Both the position numbers and the translations under genes were made by a program. Below, in pieces: positions 8,941 through 19,500 of a stretch of DNA of 64,000 nucleotides. Positions within the stretch are counted from its first letter, which is position 1. Every line of letters begins with the position of its first letter. The notes below the pieces were generated by a model. The model worked only from the letters and a program-made list of their open reading frames with translations. It searched no databases and was not told where the DNA came from. Source of the stretch: Pyrinomonadaceae bacterium (GTDB taxonomy: Bacteria > Acidobacteriota > Blastocatellia > Pyrinomonadales > Pyrinomonadaceae); assembly GCA_030841085.1 (NCBI GenBank), contig JAVEDP010000041.1, positions 362,283 to 426,282 on the forward strand, in the 5' to 3' direction.

Positions 8941-9715
8941 AGGCCCGAAGGGCAGGCAGTCAATAGCCACGCCCGTTAGGGCGTGGAAAGGATTTAGAGA
9001 GAAGTGAGCGCCGAAGGTGCGACAGTGGTTTCAGTCCCAAAGATAACGCTCGTCATATTTGATTTCGTGCTTTTCAAGTAAGGTCAGCAGTTCTTGCTTG
9101 AACGTGCGCTTGGCGTGATGGTTTTCCTGATTGCGAATGTAGCGCATCACCATATTTTCTGCCGACTTGCTTACGCTGAAGGCACCGTAACCTTCCTGCC
9201 ATGCAAACCTCCGTAATTGTGAAAAAGACTCGTGAATCCATCGCGAAGAATTCGATTTCACTACGTTGACAAAATCCGCAATGCAAAGCGTTGATGGTAA
9301 CGAAGCGTACAAGTGAATGTGATCAAACACGCCACCGGCGGCCAGTAACTTTGCGTTCTTATTGTTTAGTATTCCGCCGATGAACGCGTAGAGGTCCCCA
9401 CGAATCTCTTTCTCGATCCAAGGCTCGCGTCCTGCAGTGCTCCAAGTGAAATGCACATTCAAGCTGAGATACTTTCCTGACATGATCGGTCTCCTTTTCT
9501 GCCTACTGGCATTCAAGAAAGACTACCAGCCACCCGCGCCGTTTCTGGCCTCATCATGGACTGAGCCCTTTTCGGGCTTTTGCAAAATATCTTGTAAGTC
9601 CACGAGAATTGGAAGAACCAGACCAACTGTCGCACCTTCGGCGCTCGCTTCGGACTATTCCTCTCCACGCCCTAACGGGCGTGGCTATTGAATGCCGGCC
9701 ACTTCGGGCCTTCGG
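8941..9715. mobile_element. REP-associated transposase unit with flanking inverted REP sequences
   Basis: The transposase gene is bracketed by left REP 8941-9025 and right REP about 9626-9715, which are reverse complements. Shared parts include GCCACGCCC..GGGCGTGG (hairpin with TTA loop), the connector TCAATAGCCACGCCCGTTAG, and the 20-mer AGCGCCGAAGGTGCGACAGT. Each REP also has an outer GGCCCGAAG/CTTCGGGCC palindrome. This is the organisation of a RAYT with its cognate REP pair. A related REP with the same GAGCGCCGAAGGTGCGACAG core, but no transposase, lies at 16039-16217. Sequence 9716-9913 holds nothing I recognise. Confidence 0.85.
9031..9483 (-). CDS. REP-associated tyrosine transposase (IS200/Y1 family)
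   Basis: The 150-residue enzyme belongs to the Y1 HUH single-strand DNA transposases. The HUH pair is 'DHIHLYAS', and the catalytic Tyr lies in 'MRYIRNQENHHAKRTF', the C-terminal pattern shared with IS200-like and RAYT proteins. Start at ATG 9483 is chosen over 9516 because AAAGGAGA precedes it at the right distance and 'MSGKYLSLNVHFTWST' is the normal N-terminus. The frame is intact, so the enzyme may be active. It sits between inverted REP hairpins, which are its likely recognition and cleavage sites. Such proteins mobilise or domesticate REP elements; no passenger gene is present. Confidence 0.88.
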   Translation of the reverse strand: MSGKYLSLNVHFTWSTAGREPWIEKEIRGDLYAFIGGILNNKNAKLLAAGGVFDHIHLYASLPSTLCIADFVNVVKSNSSRWIHESFSQLRRFAWQEGYGAFSVSKSAENMVMRYIRNQENHHAKRTFKQELLTLLEKHEIKYDERYLWD

Positions 9716-9913
9716 AACGTTCTTCTGAATTACTAATCAATAAATCAGCGGTTTAGAAGTATAAGAAACGAAGGATAAGGCTATGGTGCAGATCAGGGAT
9801 TTCTGAAGGGTAGGAAATTAGCTTTGCGATGTGCCGGATCCTGAATTGAAATGGAAAATCCTAATCCGCGAAAATTCGCGTTAAGCCGCGGCTAAAATTT
9901 CTCTGGCGAAAAA

Positions 9914-9957
9914 GCAAGCTAAAGCTTGGACTCTGAACTGCTTGTGCGGTGACGCTA
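9914..9957. repeat. Second copy of the 'GGACTCTGAAC' dispersed repeat
   Basis: GCAAGCTAAAGCTTGGACTC followed by TGAACTGC at 9914-9941 matches the reverse complement of 3038-3061 with one mismatch over 24 bp. The extension to GCTAGCA, also seen at 3114-3120, contains the stop codon of the ctpA-like gene. Confidence 0.7.
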
Positions 9958-11736
9958 GCAATAAATGTCAAATCTCATTGGCGAAGATTCGCGTCCATCC
10001 GTAGTTGGATTCTTATTAAGAATTTGGCTCTGCAACGTTCCGGTGCGGACACTTTCCGCGAGTCGCTTGGCATCGGGCAAAGCTTCCAGCGCGCGCAGGA
10101 CTTGCGGATCGCTATCGAGCAGTACGCGCGCGCCGGCATCATTTGAGAATCCGGCGGTAACAATTTCTTCGCGCAGTCGCAGCTTCACAAAATCCAAATC
10201 CGCATCGAGCTGAGCAAGGGTCAATTGCGACTCGCTGTCCGTGCGCACAAAATTGCGAAACGCTTCCAGCACGCGATCGCTGATGACGTACTCACCCGCC
10301 TTGGGATTTCTGCCGTACTGGACCTTGTCCACTTTGTAAGCTTCGAGACCTGGAACCAAACCGGCGGCGAGTTGGCGCGTGAACTGAAACGCGGCTTCGG
10401 CGATTCTGTTTCGCTGCGGCGAAAACGTCAGCGGCTTGATGTCGATGTCCGGCGTGATGCCGCCGCCGCCATAGAAAACGCGACCCGCTGCAGTCTTCAC
10501 TGCCGGACCGCTTTGCGGATGCGGCGTCGGCGAAGCTTGCGCGAGAGTTGAAGAGTCACCCGGCTTTGAAGGCGATCCGGCCGGCTGCGGCTTCGCGGGT
10601 TCTTCGTCGTGCCTGGTGTAATAGTCGTACAGCGAGCCACTCGAATAATCGCGTTGCAACGACCGGCCATAGGGCGTGTAGTAGCGCGCGGTGGTCAACG
10701 TCAGGCCGGTATTAAACGGCAACTGGAAAACGTGTTGGACCAGGCCCTTGCCGAAACTCGTTTCGCCGACAATCAGGCCGCGGCCATGGTCCTGGATCGC
10801 GCCGGCAACAATCTCAGAAGCTGATGCCGTGCCGCGATTAATCAACACTACCAGCGGCACATCTTCCGGATCGGAGCCACTCGATTTGTAAACGATTGGA
10901 TCGCTGTATTCAGTGCGGCCCCTCACCGACACAACCACTTGACCGCGTGGCAAAAATTCGCTCGCAACATCGATCGCCTGGTTCAGTAGTCCACCAGGAT
11001 TGCCGCGCATGTCCAACACGAGCTGGCGCATACCATCTTTCTTTAGTTTGCCAATCGCCTCGCGCAACTCTTCGTCGCTGGTGCTTTGAAAGCCGCCCGT
11101 CAGTCCGACATAACCCGTGCCGGGTCGCAGCATGTACGCGTTGCGGATTGAAGGAAGTGGAACTGAATCGCGGATTATCGTAAAGCTCAGCGCTGCTTCG
11201 GCGCCGGCGCGATCCACTTTCAATGTAACCGGCTCGCCGCGGCCGCCGCGCACGTTTTTCGATACTTGTTCGCTGGTCCAATCACGCGCGTCTTTGCCGT
11301 CAACCTCGAGGATGCGATCGCCATAGCGCAAACCGAGACGACCGGCGGGCGTGCCTTCAACTGCCGACTGAATATAGACGCCGTCCCGGTGCTGCACGAT
11401 GGTTACGCCGATGCCGTAGAAACGCGAATCCTGATCTTCTCTTAGTTTCCGAAATTCGTTATACGGAAAATACATCGAGTGAGGATCGAGCGTCGAAAGC
11501 ATGCCCTGAATAGCAGCCTGCGTCGCCTTTTCGTAATCTATCTCGCCGGCATACTGGCCTGAGATTGCTTCGATGGCTTCGTTGTAGTCCTTCTCAATGT
11601 CGTCAGCTTGTGTATTTGAGATCGCACTATTGGTTGGCGTGCTATGACGAAAACGCCGTGAGCGGCCGATGGTGCCGCCGACCAGCGCGGCAATCAAAAC
11701 GACTGAACAGGCAATGATTGAAAATCTTTTAGTCAT
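9955..11736 (-). CDS. C-terminal processing serine protease (S41, CtpA-like)
   Basis: These periplasmic proteases trim or degrade proteins from exposed C-termini. Order: signal anchor (about residues 8-24, 'ACSVVLIAALVGGTIG'), a helical N-terminal domain ('DPHSMYFPYNEFRKL'), a PDZ domain (about 110-195, 'YGIGVTIV'), and the S41 catalytic domain with 'LDMRGNPGGLLNQAID', nucleophile Ser in 'NRGTASASEIVAGA', and the general-base Lys in 'ETSFGKGLVQ'. A Pro/Ser-rich insertion (about 385-425) precedes a C-terminal helical extension of about 130 residues, making it longer (593) than a minimal CtpA. The last residues overlap a dispersed repeat that supplies the stop. It is divergently transcribed from the GT2 gene across about 110 bp. 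Confidence 0.92.
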   Translation of the reverse strand: MTKRFSIIACSVVLIAALVGGTIGRSRRFRHSTPTNSAISNTQADDIEKDYNEAIEAISGQYAGEIDYEKATQAAIQGMLSTLDPHSMYFPYNEFRKLREDQDSRFYGIGVTIVQHRDGVYIQSAVEGTPAGRLGLRYGDRILEVDGKDARDWTSEQVSKNVRGGRGEPVTLKVDRAGAEAALSFTIIRDSVPLPSIRNAYMLRPGTGYVGLTGGFQSTSDEELREAIGKLKKDGMRQLVLDMRGNPGGLLNQAIDVASEFLPRGQVVVSVRGRTEYSDPIVYKSSGSDPEDVPLVVLINRGTASASEIVAGAIQDHGRGLIVGETSFGKGLVQHVFQLPFNTGLTLTTARYYTPYGRSLQRDYSSGSLYDYYTRHDEEPAKPQPAGSPSKPGDSSTLAQASPTPHPQSGPAVKTAAGRVFYGGGGITPDIDIKPLTFSPQRNRIAEAAFQFTRQLAAGLVPGLEAYKVDKVQYGRNPKAGEYVISDRVLEAFRNFVRTDSESQLTLAQLDADLDFVKLRLREEIVTAGFSNDAGARVLLDSDPQVLRALEALPDAKRLAESVRTGTLQSQILNKNPTTDGRESSPMRFDIYC

Positions 11737-11849
11737 ATTTCAAAACCGGTAAACCATAGCAATATTAACACAAGGGTGCAGTTTTCAACTCCCGCCGCCG
11801 AAGCCAGCTCAGTATGCTATATTCGCCGCCAGAACCACCCATCGATCGC

Positions 11850-12614
11850 ATGACTCTTTCGCTGTCCATTGTTGTTCCTGCTTATAACGAAGGTGCGCGC
11901 CTCGCAAAATCGTTGCGGGATATTACGTCATATCTACAGAACTATCCTGCCGATTCCGAATTGATCGTCGTTGACGATGGCTCTACCGACAGCACAGCCG
12001 ACACTGCGCGACAAGAGCTGGCCGCGTCGCAAAACGTCCGCACCTCGGTCATTAGCTACCAATCGAATTTGGGAAAAGGTCGCGCGGTTCGCTTGGGATT
12101 GCTCGCGTCGCGAGGCGACATTGCTTTATTTACCGACGCGGATCTGTCTACTCCAATTACTGAAACTCCTAAACTGGTCGAACCGCTTCAACGCAATGAA
12201 TGTGATCTCGCATTTGGATCGCGCGCGCTCGATCGCAGTTTGATTGGCGTGCACCAACCGTGGCGCCGCGAGCAGGGCGGCCGGGTTTTTAATCTTGCCG
12301 TGCGTGTAGCAACTGGCCTTCCCTTTTGGGACACGCAATGCGGCTTCAAGGCGTTCAATATGAAAACTTGCCGGCCGATTATTGAGGGAGCAACAATCGA
12401 TCGCTTCGGGTTTGATGTTGAACTGCTGTACGTGGCCCACCGCGCCGGGTTGCGGCTGAAGGAAATTCCGGTGCGTTGGAACCATGTCGAGGGCAGCAAG
12501 ATTAGTTTTGCCAGCGATAGTGTGAAGATGCTGAGCGAGGTTGGCAGAATTCGCCAACAAGCGCGCTGCGGAGTTTACGATCGAGCCATCAGCGAAGCGC
12601 GCGCGCTACAATAA
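11850..12614 (+). CDS. GT2 glycosyltransferase, dolichyl/polyprenyl-phosphate glucosyltransferase-like
   Basis: The fold is GT-A: 'LSIVVPAYNEG' opens the nucleotide-binding domain, 'LIVVDDGSTDST' follows, and the metal-binding DxD is 'FTDADLSTP'. 'QCGFKAFN' and 'FGFDVELLYVAHRAG' are typical of Alg5/GtrB-type enzymes that transfer sugar from an NDP-sugar to a polyprenyl phosphate. No C-terminal membrane helices are visible, so it would be a peripheral or soluble enzyme. ATG 11850 ('MTLSLSIVVPAYNE') is preferred to the track start 11814, because the latter lies in TATGCTATATT, which looks like a -10 region. MmcQ-like and pdxJ genes follow in the same direction. Sugar and acceptor are unknown. 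Confidence 0.85.
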   Translation: MTLSLSIVVPAYNEGARLAKSLRDITSYLQNYPADSELIVVDDGSTDSTADTARQELAASQNVRTSVISYQSNLGKGRAVRLGLLASRGDIALFTDADLSTPITETPKLVEPLQRNECDLAFGSRALDRSLIGVHQPWRREQGGRVFNLAVRVATGLPFWDTQCGFKAFNMKTCRPIIEGATIDRFGFDVELLYVAHRAGLRLKEIPVRWNHVEGSKISFASDSVKMLSEVGRIRQQARCGVYDRAISEARALQ

Positions 12615-12654
12615 GCGAGCAGCGTAACCAATAACGATAGTTGTTTAAGTCATC

Positions 12655-12996
12655 ATGTTAACGGCTGATCAATTCCGTGGCCTCGCTCTCGCGATGGACG
12701 GCGCTATCGAGAGCGCGCACATGGGCCATCCCGACTTTCGTGCTAATGGTCGCATCTTTGCGACGCTTCATCCAGGGAACGAATCCGGAATGGTCAAGTT
12801 GACGCCGGAGCAACAGCAGGAGTTTCTGCGTGAAGGTTCGGATGCCTTCGTACCCTCGAGCGGCGCCTGGGGACGGCAGGGATGCACGAACGTTAAGCTG
12901 GCGGTTGTGGAGGAAGACAGTCTAGGCCAGGCCCTGACGCTTGCGTGGCAGAACACTAAGAAACAAACTAGCGCCCGACGCAAAAAGAAAAAATGA
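12655..12996 (+). CDS. MmcQ/YjbR-family protein
   Basis: A 113-residue small protein with the MmcQ/YjbR pattern: an N-terminal helix, 'ESAHMGHPDFRANGRIFATL', a middle 'MVKLTPEQQQEFL', and an aromatic-rich 'FVPSSGAWGRQGCTNVKL'. The fold resembles cyanobacterial/phage DNA-binding domains, but the cellular role is unsettled. It ends in a Lys/Arg-rich tail ('RRKKKK'). Its stop overlaps the pdxJ start by 4 bp (ATGA), showing translational coupling. Confidence 0.82.
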   Translation: MLTADQFRGLALAMDGAIESAHMGHPDFRANGRIFATLHPGNESGMVKLTPEQQQEFLREGSDAFVPSSGAWGRQGCTNVKLAVVEEDSLGQALTLAWQNTKKQTSARRKKKK

Positions 12997-13748
12997 CAGC
13001 CCGACTAAACGTCAACATCGATCATGTCGCAACCGTGCGCCAGGCACGGCGCGCGGCTGAACCAAGCGTCTTCGCTGCGGCCATGGTTTGCGAACAAGCC
13101 GGCGCGGACGGCATCACCGTCCACCTGCGCGGCGACCGGCGCCACATCCAGGACGACGACGTGCGCGCACTGCGCCAAAGTGTGACCACCTATTTGAATC
13201 TCGAGATGGCCGCGACTGAAGAGATGCTGGCGATTGCACTCGAGCTAAGACCGGATGCGGTAACTCTGGTTCCCGAAAGTCCCGATGAAATAACCACCGA
13301 AGGCGGCTTAAACGTGACGGCTAACATAGCGATTGTCCGGGCAGCGGTCAGCCGGCTGCGACAGGCGGGAATCCTGGCCAGTCTCTTCATCGATCCGGAT
13401 TCAAAACAGATCGAAGCTGCGCATGAAATCAATGCTCAACAAATCGAGTTATGCACTGCGCCTTATGCTGACGCGACTTTAGGTGCGCGTGGTTTTCATG
13501 GCGAGGGCGCTTTGCGCGTCGGCCAGGAATTGAGAAGACTGCGGGAAGCCGCGGCGTTGGGAATGCAATACGGAATACTAATCGCGGCGGGTCATGGTTT
13601 GACATATCGCAACGTCGGCGCGGTGGCGGCAATGCCTGACGTTACCGAATTTAATATCGGTCACAACATAATTGCGCATGCGGTTTTTGTGGGTTTGGAA
13701 AAAGCAGTTACAGAAATGCGCGAGGCTATTCGGAAAGGAACGTCGTAG
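12993..13748 (+). CDS. pdxJ: Pyridoxine 5'-phosphate synthase PdxJ
   Basis: PdxJ condenses 1-deoxyxylulose 5-phosphate with 3-amino-2-oxopropyl phosphate to form pyridoxine 5'-phosphate, the last ring-closing step of the DXP-dependent vitamin B6 pathway in the cytoplasm. The 251-residue TIM barrel has the N-terminal 'LNVNIDHVATVRQAR', the phosphate-binding 'GITVHLRGDRRHIQDDDV', and the C-terminal 'FNIGHNIIAHAVFVGL', all at usual positions; length is normal. It overlaps the MmcQ-like gene by 4 bp. Its TAG stop forms part of the left arm of a dispersed palindromic element, and atpC is convergent beyond it. Confidence 0.96.
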   Translation: MTARLNVNIDHVATVRQARRAAEPSVFAAAMVCEQAGADGITVHLRGDRRHIQDDDVRALRQSVTTYLNLEMAATEEMLAIALELRPDAVTLVPESPDEITTEGGLNVTANIAIVRAAVSRLRQAGILASLFIDPDSKQIEAAHEINAQQIELCTAPYADATLGARGFHGEGALRVGQELRRLREAAALGMQYGILIAAGHGLTYRNVGAVAAMPDVTEFNIGHNIIAHAVFVGLEKAVTEMREAIRKGTS

Positions 13749-13830
13749 GCAAACTGTTAGTTTGCGGTGATTCATTAGCACTCAACTTGATTGCCGGGCA
13801 CGACCGCAAACTAACAGTTTGCTTTACGAC
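13744..13830. repeat. Dispersed palindromic element, copy A (GCAAACTGTTAGTTTGC)
   Basis: Arms 13745-13768 and 13803-13827 are inverted copies of GCAAACTGTTAGTTTGC plus flanks, around a 34-bp centre containing CTCAACTTGA. The reverse complement of the element at 23736-23823 aligns along its length, including the centre, so these are two copies of one mobile or duplicated unit. This copy lies between convergent pdxJ and atpC and includes the pdxJ stop codon. Confidence 0.82.
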
Positions 13831-13836
13831 AGACGT

Positions 13837-14247
13837 CTAGCTTCGTGAGCTGCCGGCAAGTTGCAAGCGGACCATCGAGCGTTCGAGTTTAGCGCGCGCT
13901 GTTTCAAAATCCTCTTCAGTTCCAGTCCAGGACGTTAGTTGCGTTTGAATATGCTCGCGTGCCAGACGCGCGCGCGCCGCGTCGATCTCTTCAGGCCGTT
14001 CGGCAACTTCCGCCAGCACCGAAACTGTATCGTCCTTGACTTCGACGAACCCTCCGGAAACGTGAAGCTGCGAAGACTTGCCACCCGCGGAGTAAGCCAG
14101 CACACCGGTTTGAAGTTGAGAAATCAGAGGCGTGTGGCCCGGAAGAATGCCAAGCTCCCCGCCGAGCCCCGGCACCGTCACCGTGTCGACAGATTCCGAG
14201 AGCACTTTGCGTTCGGGTGTTACAACTTCTAATTGCAATTGAGCCAT
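13837..14247 (-). CDS. atpC: F1Fo ATP synthase epsilon subunit
   Basis: Epsilon is the regulatory central-stalk subunit of F1. The N-terminal beta-sandwich is clear: 'LQLEVVTPERKVLSESVD', 'TVPGLGGELGILPGHTPLI', and 'LHVSGGFVEVKDDTVSVLAE'. A C-terminal two-helix region follows. ATG 14247 ('MAQLQLEV') is chosen over the track start 14259. There is no ribosome-binding site, and the region just upstream is a direct repeat. It follows atpD in the same direction after about 130 bp. The other F1Fo genes are not in the window, so the operon is split, with atpDC on its own. Confidence 0.93.
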   Translation of the reverse strand: MAQLQLEVVTPERKVLSESVDTVTVPGLGGELGILPGHTPLISQLQTGVLAYSAGGKSSQLHVSGGFVEVKDDTVSVLAEVAERPEEIDAARARLAREHIQTQLTSWTGTEEDFETARAKLERSMVRLQLAGSSRS

Positions 14248-14260
14248 AAAAAGTGGCACA

Positions 14261-14373
14261 GACTTTAGTCTGTGTCCGATTCATCAGGCTGAAGCCTGTG
14301 CTACTACGAACGTCTTACCCTATGACAATGACTTTGGTCTGTGATGAGACACAGGCTGAAGCCTATGCTACTC
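14261..14373. repeat. Direct duplication with small hairpins between atpD and atpC
   Basis: Two copies of about 45 bp (14261-14306 and 14329-14373) share GACTTTRGTCTGTG and ACAGGCTGAAGCCTRTGCTACT. Each carries a short palindrome (CACAGACTTTAGTCTGTG; CAGGCTGAAGCCTG). Placed between atpD and atpC, the hairpins could tune relative expression of beta and epsilon by mRNA processing; this is inference. Confidence 0.7.
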
Positions 14374-14378
14374 CGATG

Positions 14379-16542
<2,164 letters not shown>

Positions 16543-19500
16543 ATGAAACGAAGTCTGCTGTTAACCTTATTTCTCACGCTCTTCATAGGCCTGCTGTTTG
16601 TGGGTTCGCAATCATCCCACGCCGGCGGACAGAATCAGACGGACAACAACTCGGCCAACAAAACTGACGGCCCACTCGCCTCGAAAGAAAAAGAAGACAT
16701 CGTAATTGGCTCGTCGCGCAAGACCGGCGGGGCGACCGACCTTGAAGAGGAAGAGACCGAGCCTGATTTCCCGAAAGGTCGACGGGGAAACATGGATGAG
16801 AGCGCTTACCTGCGTTTGCGCGACGAATACATCGCGCGACTGCGCGGCATCGAACCGGGCCGCCCATTTGATTCGGGCGCGCGTGGTCGAGCGATTCGGC
16901 AAATGGAGAGCGCTCAGACTCTACGCGCTGAAAGTTCCAAGGACTCTTTCTTCAACAAACTAACGAGTGTTTTTGGATCCGAAACGCCGTTGGCATCGAT
17001 CTGGACGGAGCTAGGACCAAGGCCGTTGCCAAATGGATCGGCGCAAAGCGGTATTGTTCCGGTATCGGGTCGTACCACCGCAGTCGTCGTCGATCCCACA
17101 AATCCCAATAAGGTTTATTTGGGCACCGCACAAGGTGGCGTTTGGCGTTCCCTCGATGCCGGCGTGAACTGGACTCCAATCTTCGACAGTGCCCAATCGC
17201 TGGCTATCGGCGCGCTGGCAATTGCGCCGTCGAGTCCGACCACTCTCTACGTTGGCACCGGCGAATTCAATGGCTGCGGCGATTGCTTTTTTGGCGTAGG
17301 TTTGTATCGCATCGACAATGCCGACACTTCGGCAACGCTCGTTGGTCCAATCAATCCCTCCCAGACCATTGGCAATCTTACTTACAAGGTTTTCAACGGC
17401 CGTGGCATCACCAAAATTCTCGTAGATCCGAATAATGCTGCAACCATTTTTGTGAGCACTGGTCGCGGAATTGGCGGCCAGGGCGCGAACGCTTTGGGTA
17501 TCACCCCGAATCTGGGAGGGAGCCTCGCGCCACGCGGCGTGTTTCGCTCGACGAATGCAACGGCGGCCGCAGCGTCGATAACTTTTGAGAAGTTAACTGT
17601 CACCACTGACTCCAGCGTGGACGCGCCGGCGACCGGCAACGTCGATACTCCGGATATGGCCCTGGAACCTGGCAACGCAAGCAATTTGATCGTCTCGGTG
17701 GTCGGGCTCACTGGCGGCGGCGGCATCTATCGGACTACTACTGCGCTCAATCCAAATCCGACATTCTCGCAAAGCCTCAGTCTTGGCAACGGCATTCGGG
17801 CCAATCTGGCGATCGCCAACGTGGGCGGCGCCGTTACGGTCTATGCAGCAACCGGTGAGACACCAAATGTGAATGCGAGCTGCACGACTGCTTCCAGCGG
17901 CGCCGTAAGGAAATCTGTTGATGGCGGACTTAGCTGGTCGACACAGCTTGGTGGGGGTCAGGGTTTTTGCGGCGGTCAGTGTTTCTACGATATGCCGATT
18001 GCGGTTGATCCTAACAATGCGAACATCGTCTACCTCGGTGGCAACGCTCGCGGTACGTGTTCGGATGCGATGAAGAAATCGATTGACGGCGGCACCAGCT
18101 TTCAACGCGACGACAATGGTTTGCATGCCGACTCGCATGCCCTCTTCTTCGACGGCGCCGGACTCATTTACACCGGAAACGATGGCGGCGTTTGGAAGCG
18201 CAGCTCTAGCTCTTCGGCCGGAAGCGCCTGGACCAATCTCAATCGCTCGCCGCTCAGCACATTGCAGTTTGAAAGCATCGCCGTGCATCCGCTGGACCAG
18301 TTCTTCACCATCGGCGGCACACAGGACAACGGAACTGAAGCACAGCAAAGTTCCTCAGGCAATTGGAAAAACGCTGAAGGCGGCGATGGCGGTTACACGC
18401 TTATCGATCAAAGCGCTACGAACAACACCAACGTCACCATGTACCTGACGTTCTTCAACGAATCCAACAGCCAGATATTTTTTGATCGCGCAACGCTTAC
18501 GAGTTGTCTTAACGTGCGAAATTCGTGGCCCTCGCGCGGCGCCATCGCTTGCGGTAATGCGCCCTGCGCGGACGATAATACTCTGGCCTCGGGTTGCGAC
18601 AACCTACCTTTCTTAAAAAACAATGGTATTCAGCTGACTGACAACGTGCTGTTCTATGCGCCGATGGCATTGGGTCCGGGTAGTCCGAATATTTTGTACT
18701 TCGGAACCGATCGCCTCTATCGCTCAACCGATCGCGGCGACAACATGACGATCGTCAGCCAATCGCCGCTGCAACCGACTGGCTCACGCACGCCGCTCGG
18801 TGGTGGTGCCGCTCAAACTACCGGAACTCCCATCAGCACAATTGCCGTTTCTCCTCAGGACGACAACTATCGAATCGTCGGTATGCAAAACGGACCGGTG
18901 TGGGCCACCTCAACCGGCTCGGCGACGATGGTGAACATTACCGGCGGCTCGTTTCCCGCAAATCCTAACGGCAGCGTCACCAACAAATTTGTAGGCCGCG
19001 CGATTTTTGATCCCAGCAACAAGGACGTTGCTTACATTTCATTTTCTTTTTTCGCCCCCGCCGGTCAGGGAATTTGGAAGATTACGAATCTCGGCGCGGC
19101 TGGTTCCTCAGCTGGAGCGCCAAACTGGGTACCGGCGGCCAACGGGATTCCCAGCATTCCGATTAACGCTCTTGCTGTTGATCCTACAAATTCAAACAAC
19201 GTCTTTGCTGGAACTGATATCGGCGTTTACAACTCGACTGATGGCGGCGCCAGCTGGGCTCCATTCGGTACTGGGCTGCCGCGTGTTGCAGTTTTCGGCA
19301 TGGCTATTCAACCAACGAGCCGCATTTTGCGCGTGGCGACACACGGCCGAGGCATGTGGGAGATTTCGCTTAACGCCGCGCCTGGTCCAAACACGGTGCA
19401 ATTCAATTCCTTCAGCCAGGCAGCCAGTGAAACTCCAAACCAGACAACGAAAGTCGACGTTACCATTACGCGAACCGGCGACATCACCGGTGCCGCCACG

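Noticed and set aside
11814-11849. Upstream ATG of the GT2 gene
   Set aside because: It falls in a TATGCTATATT stretch resembling a -10 box; the conserved domain starts right after ATG 11850.
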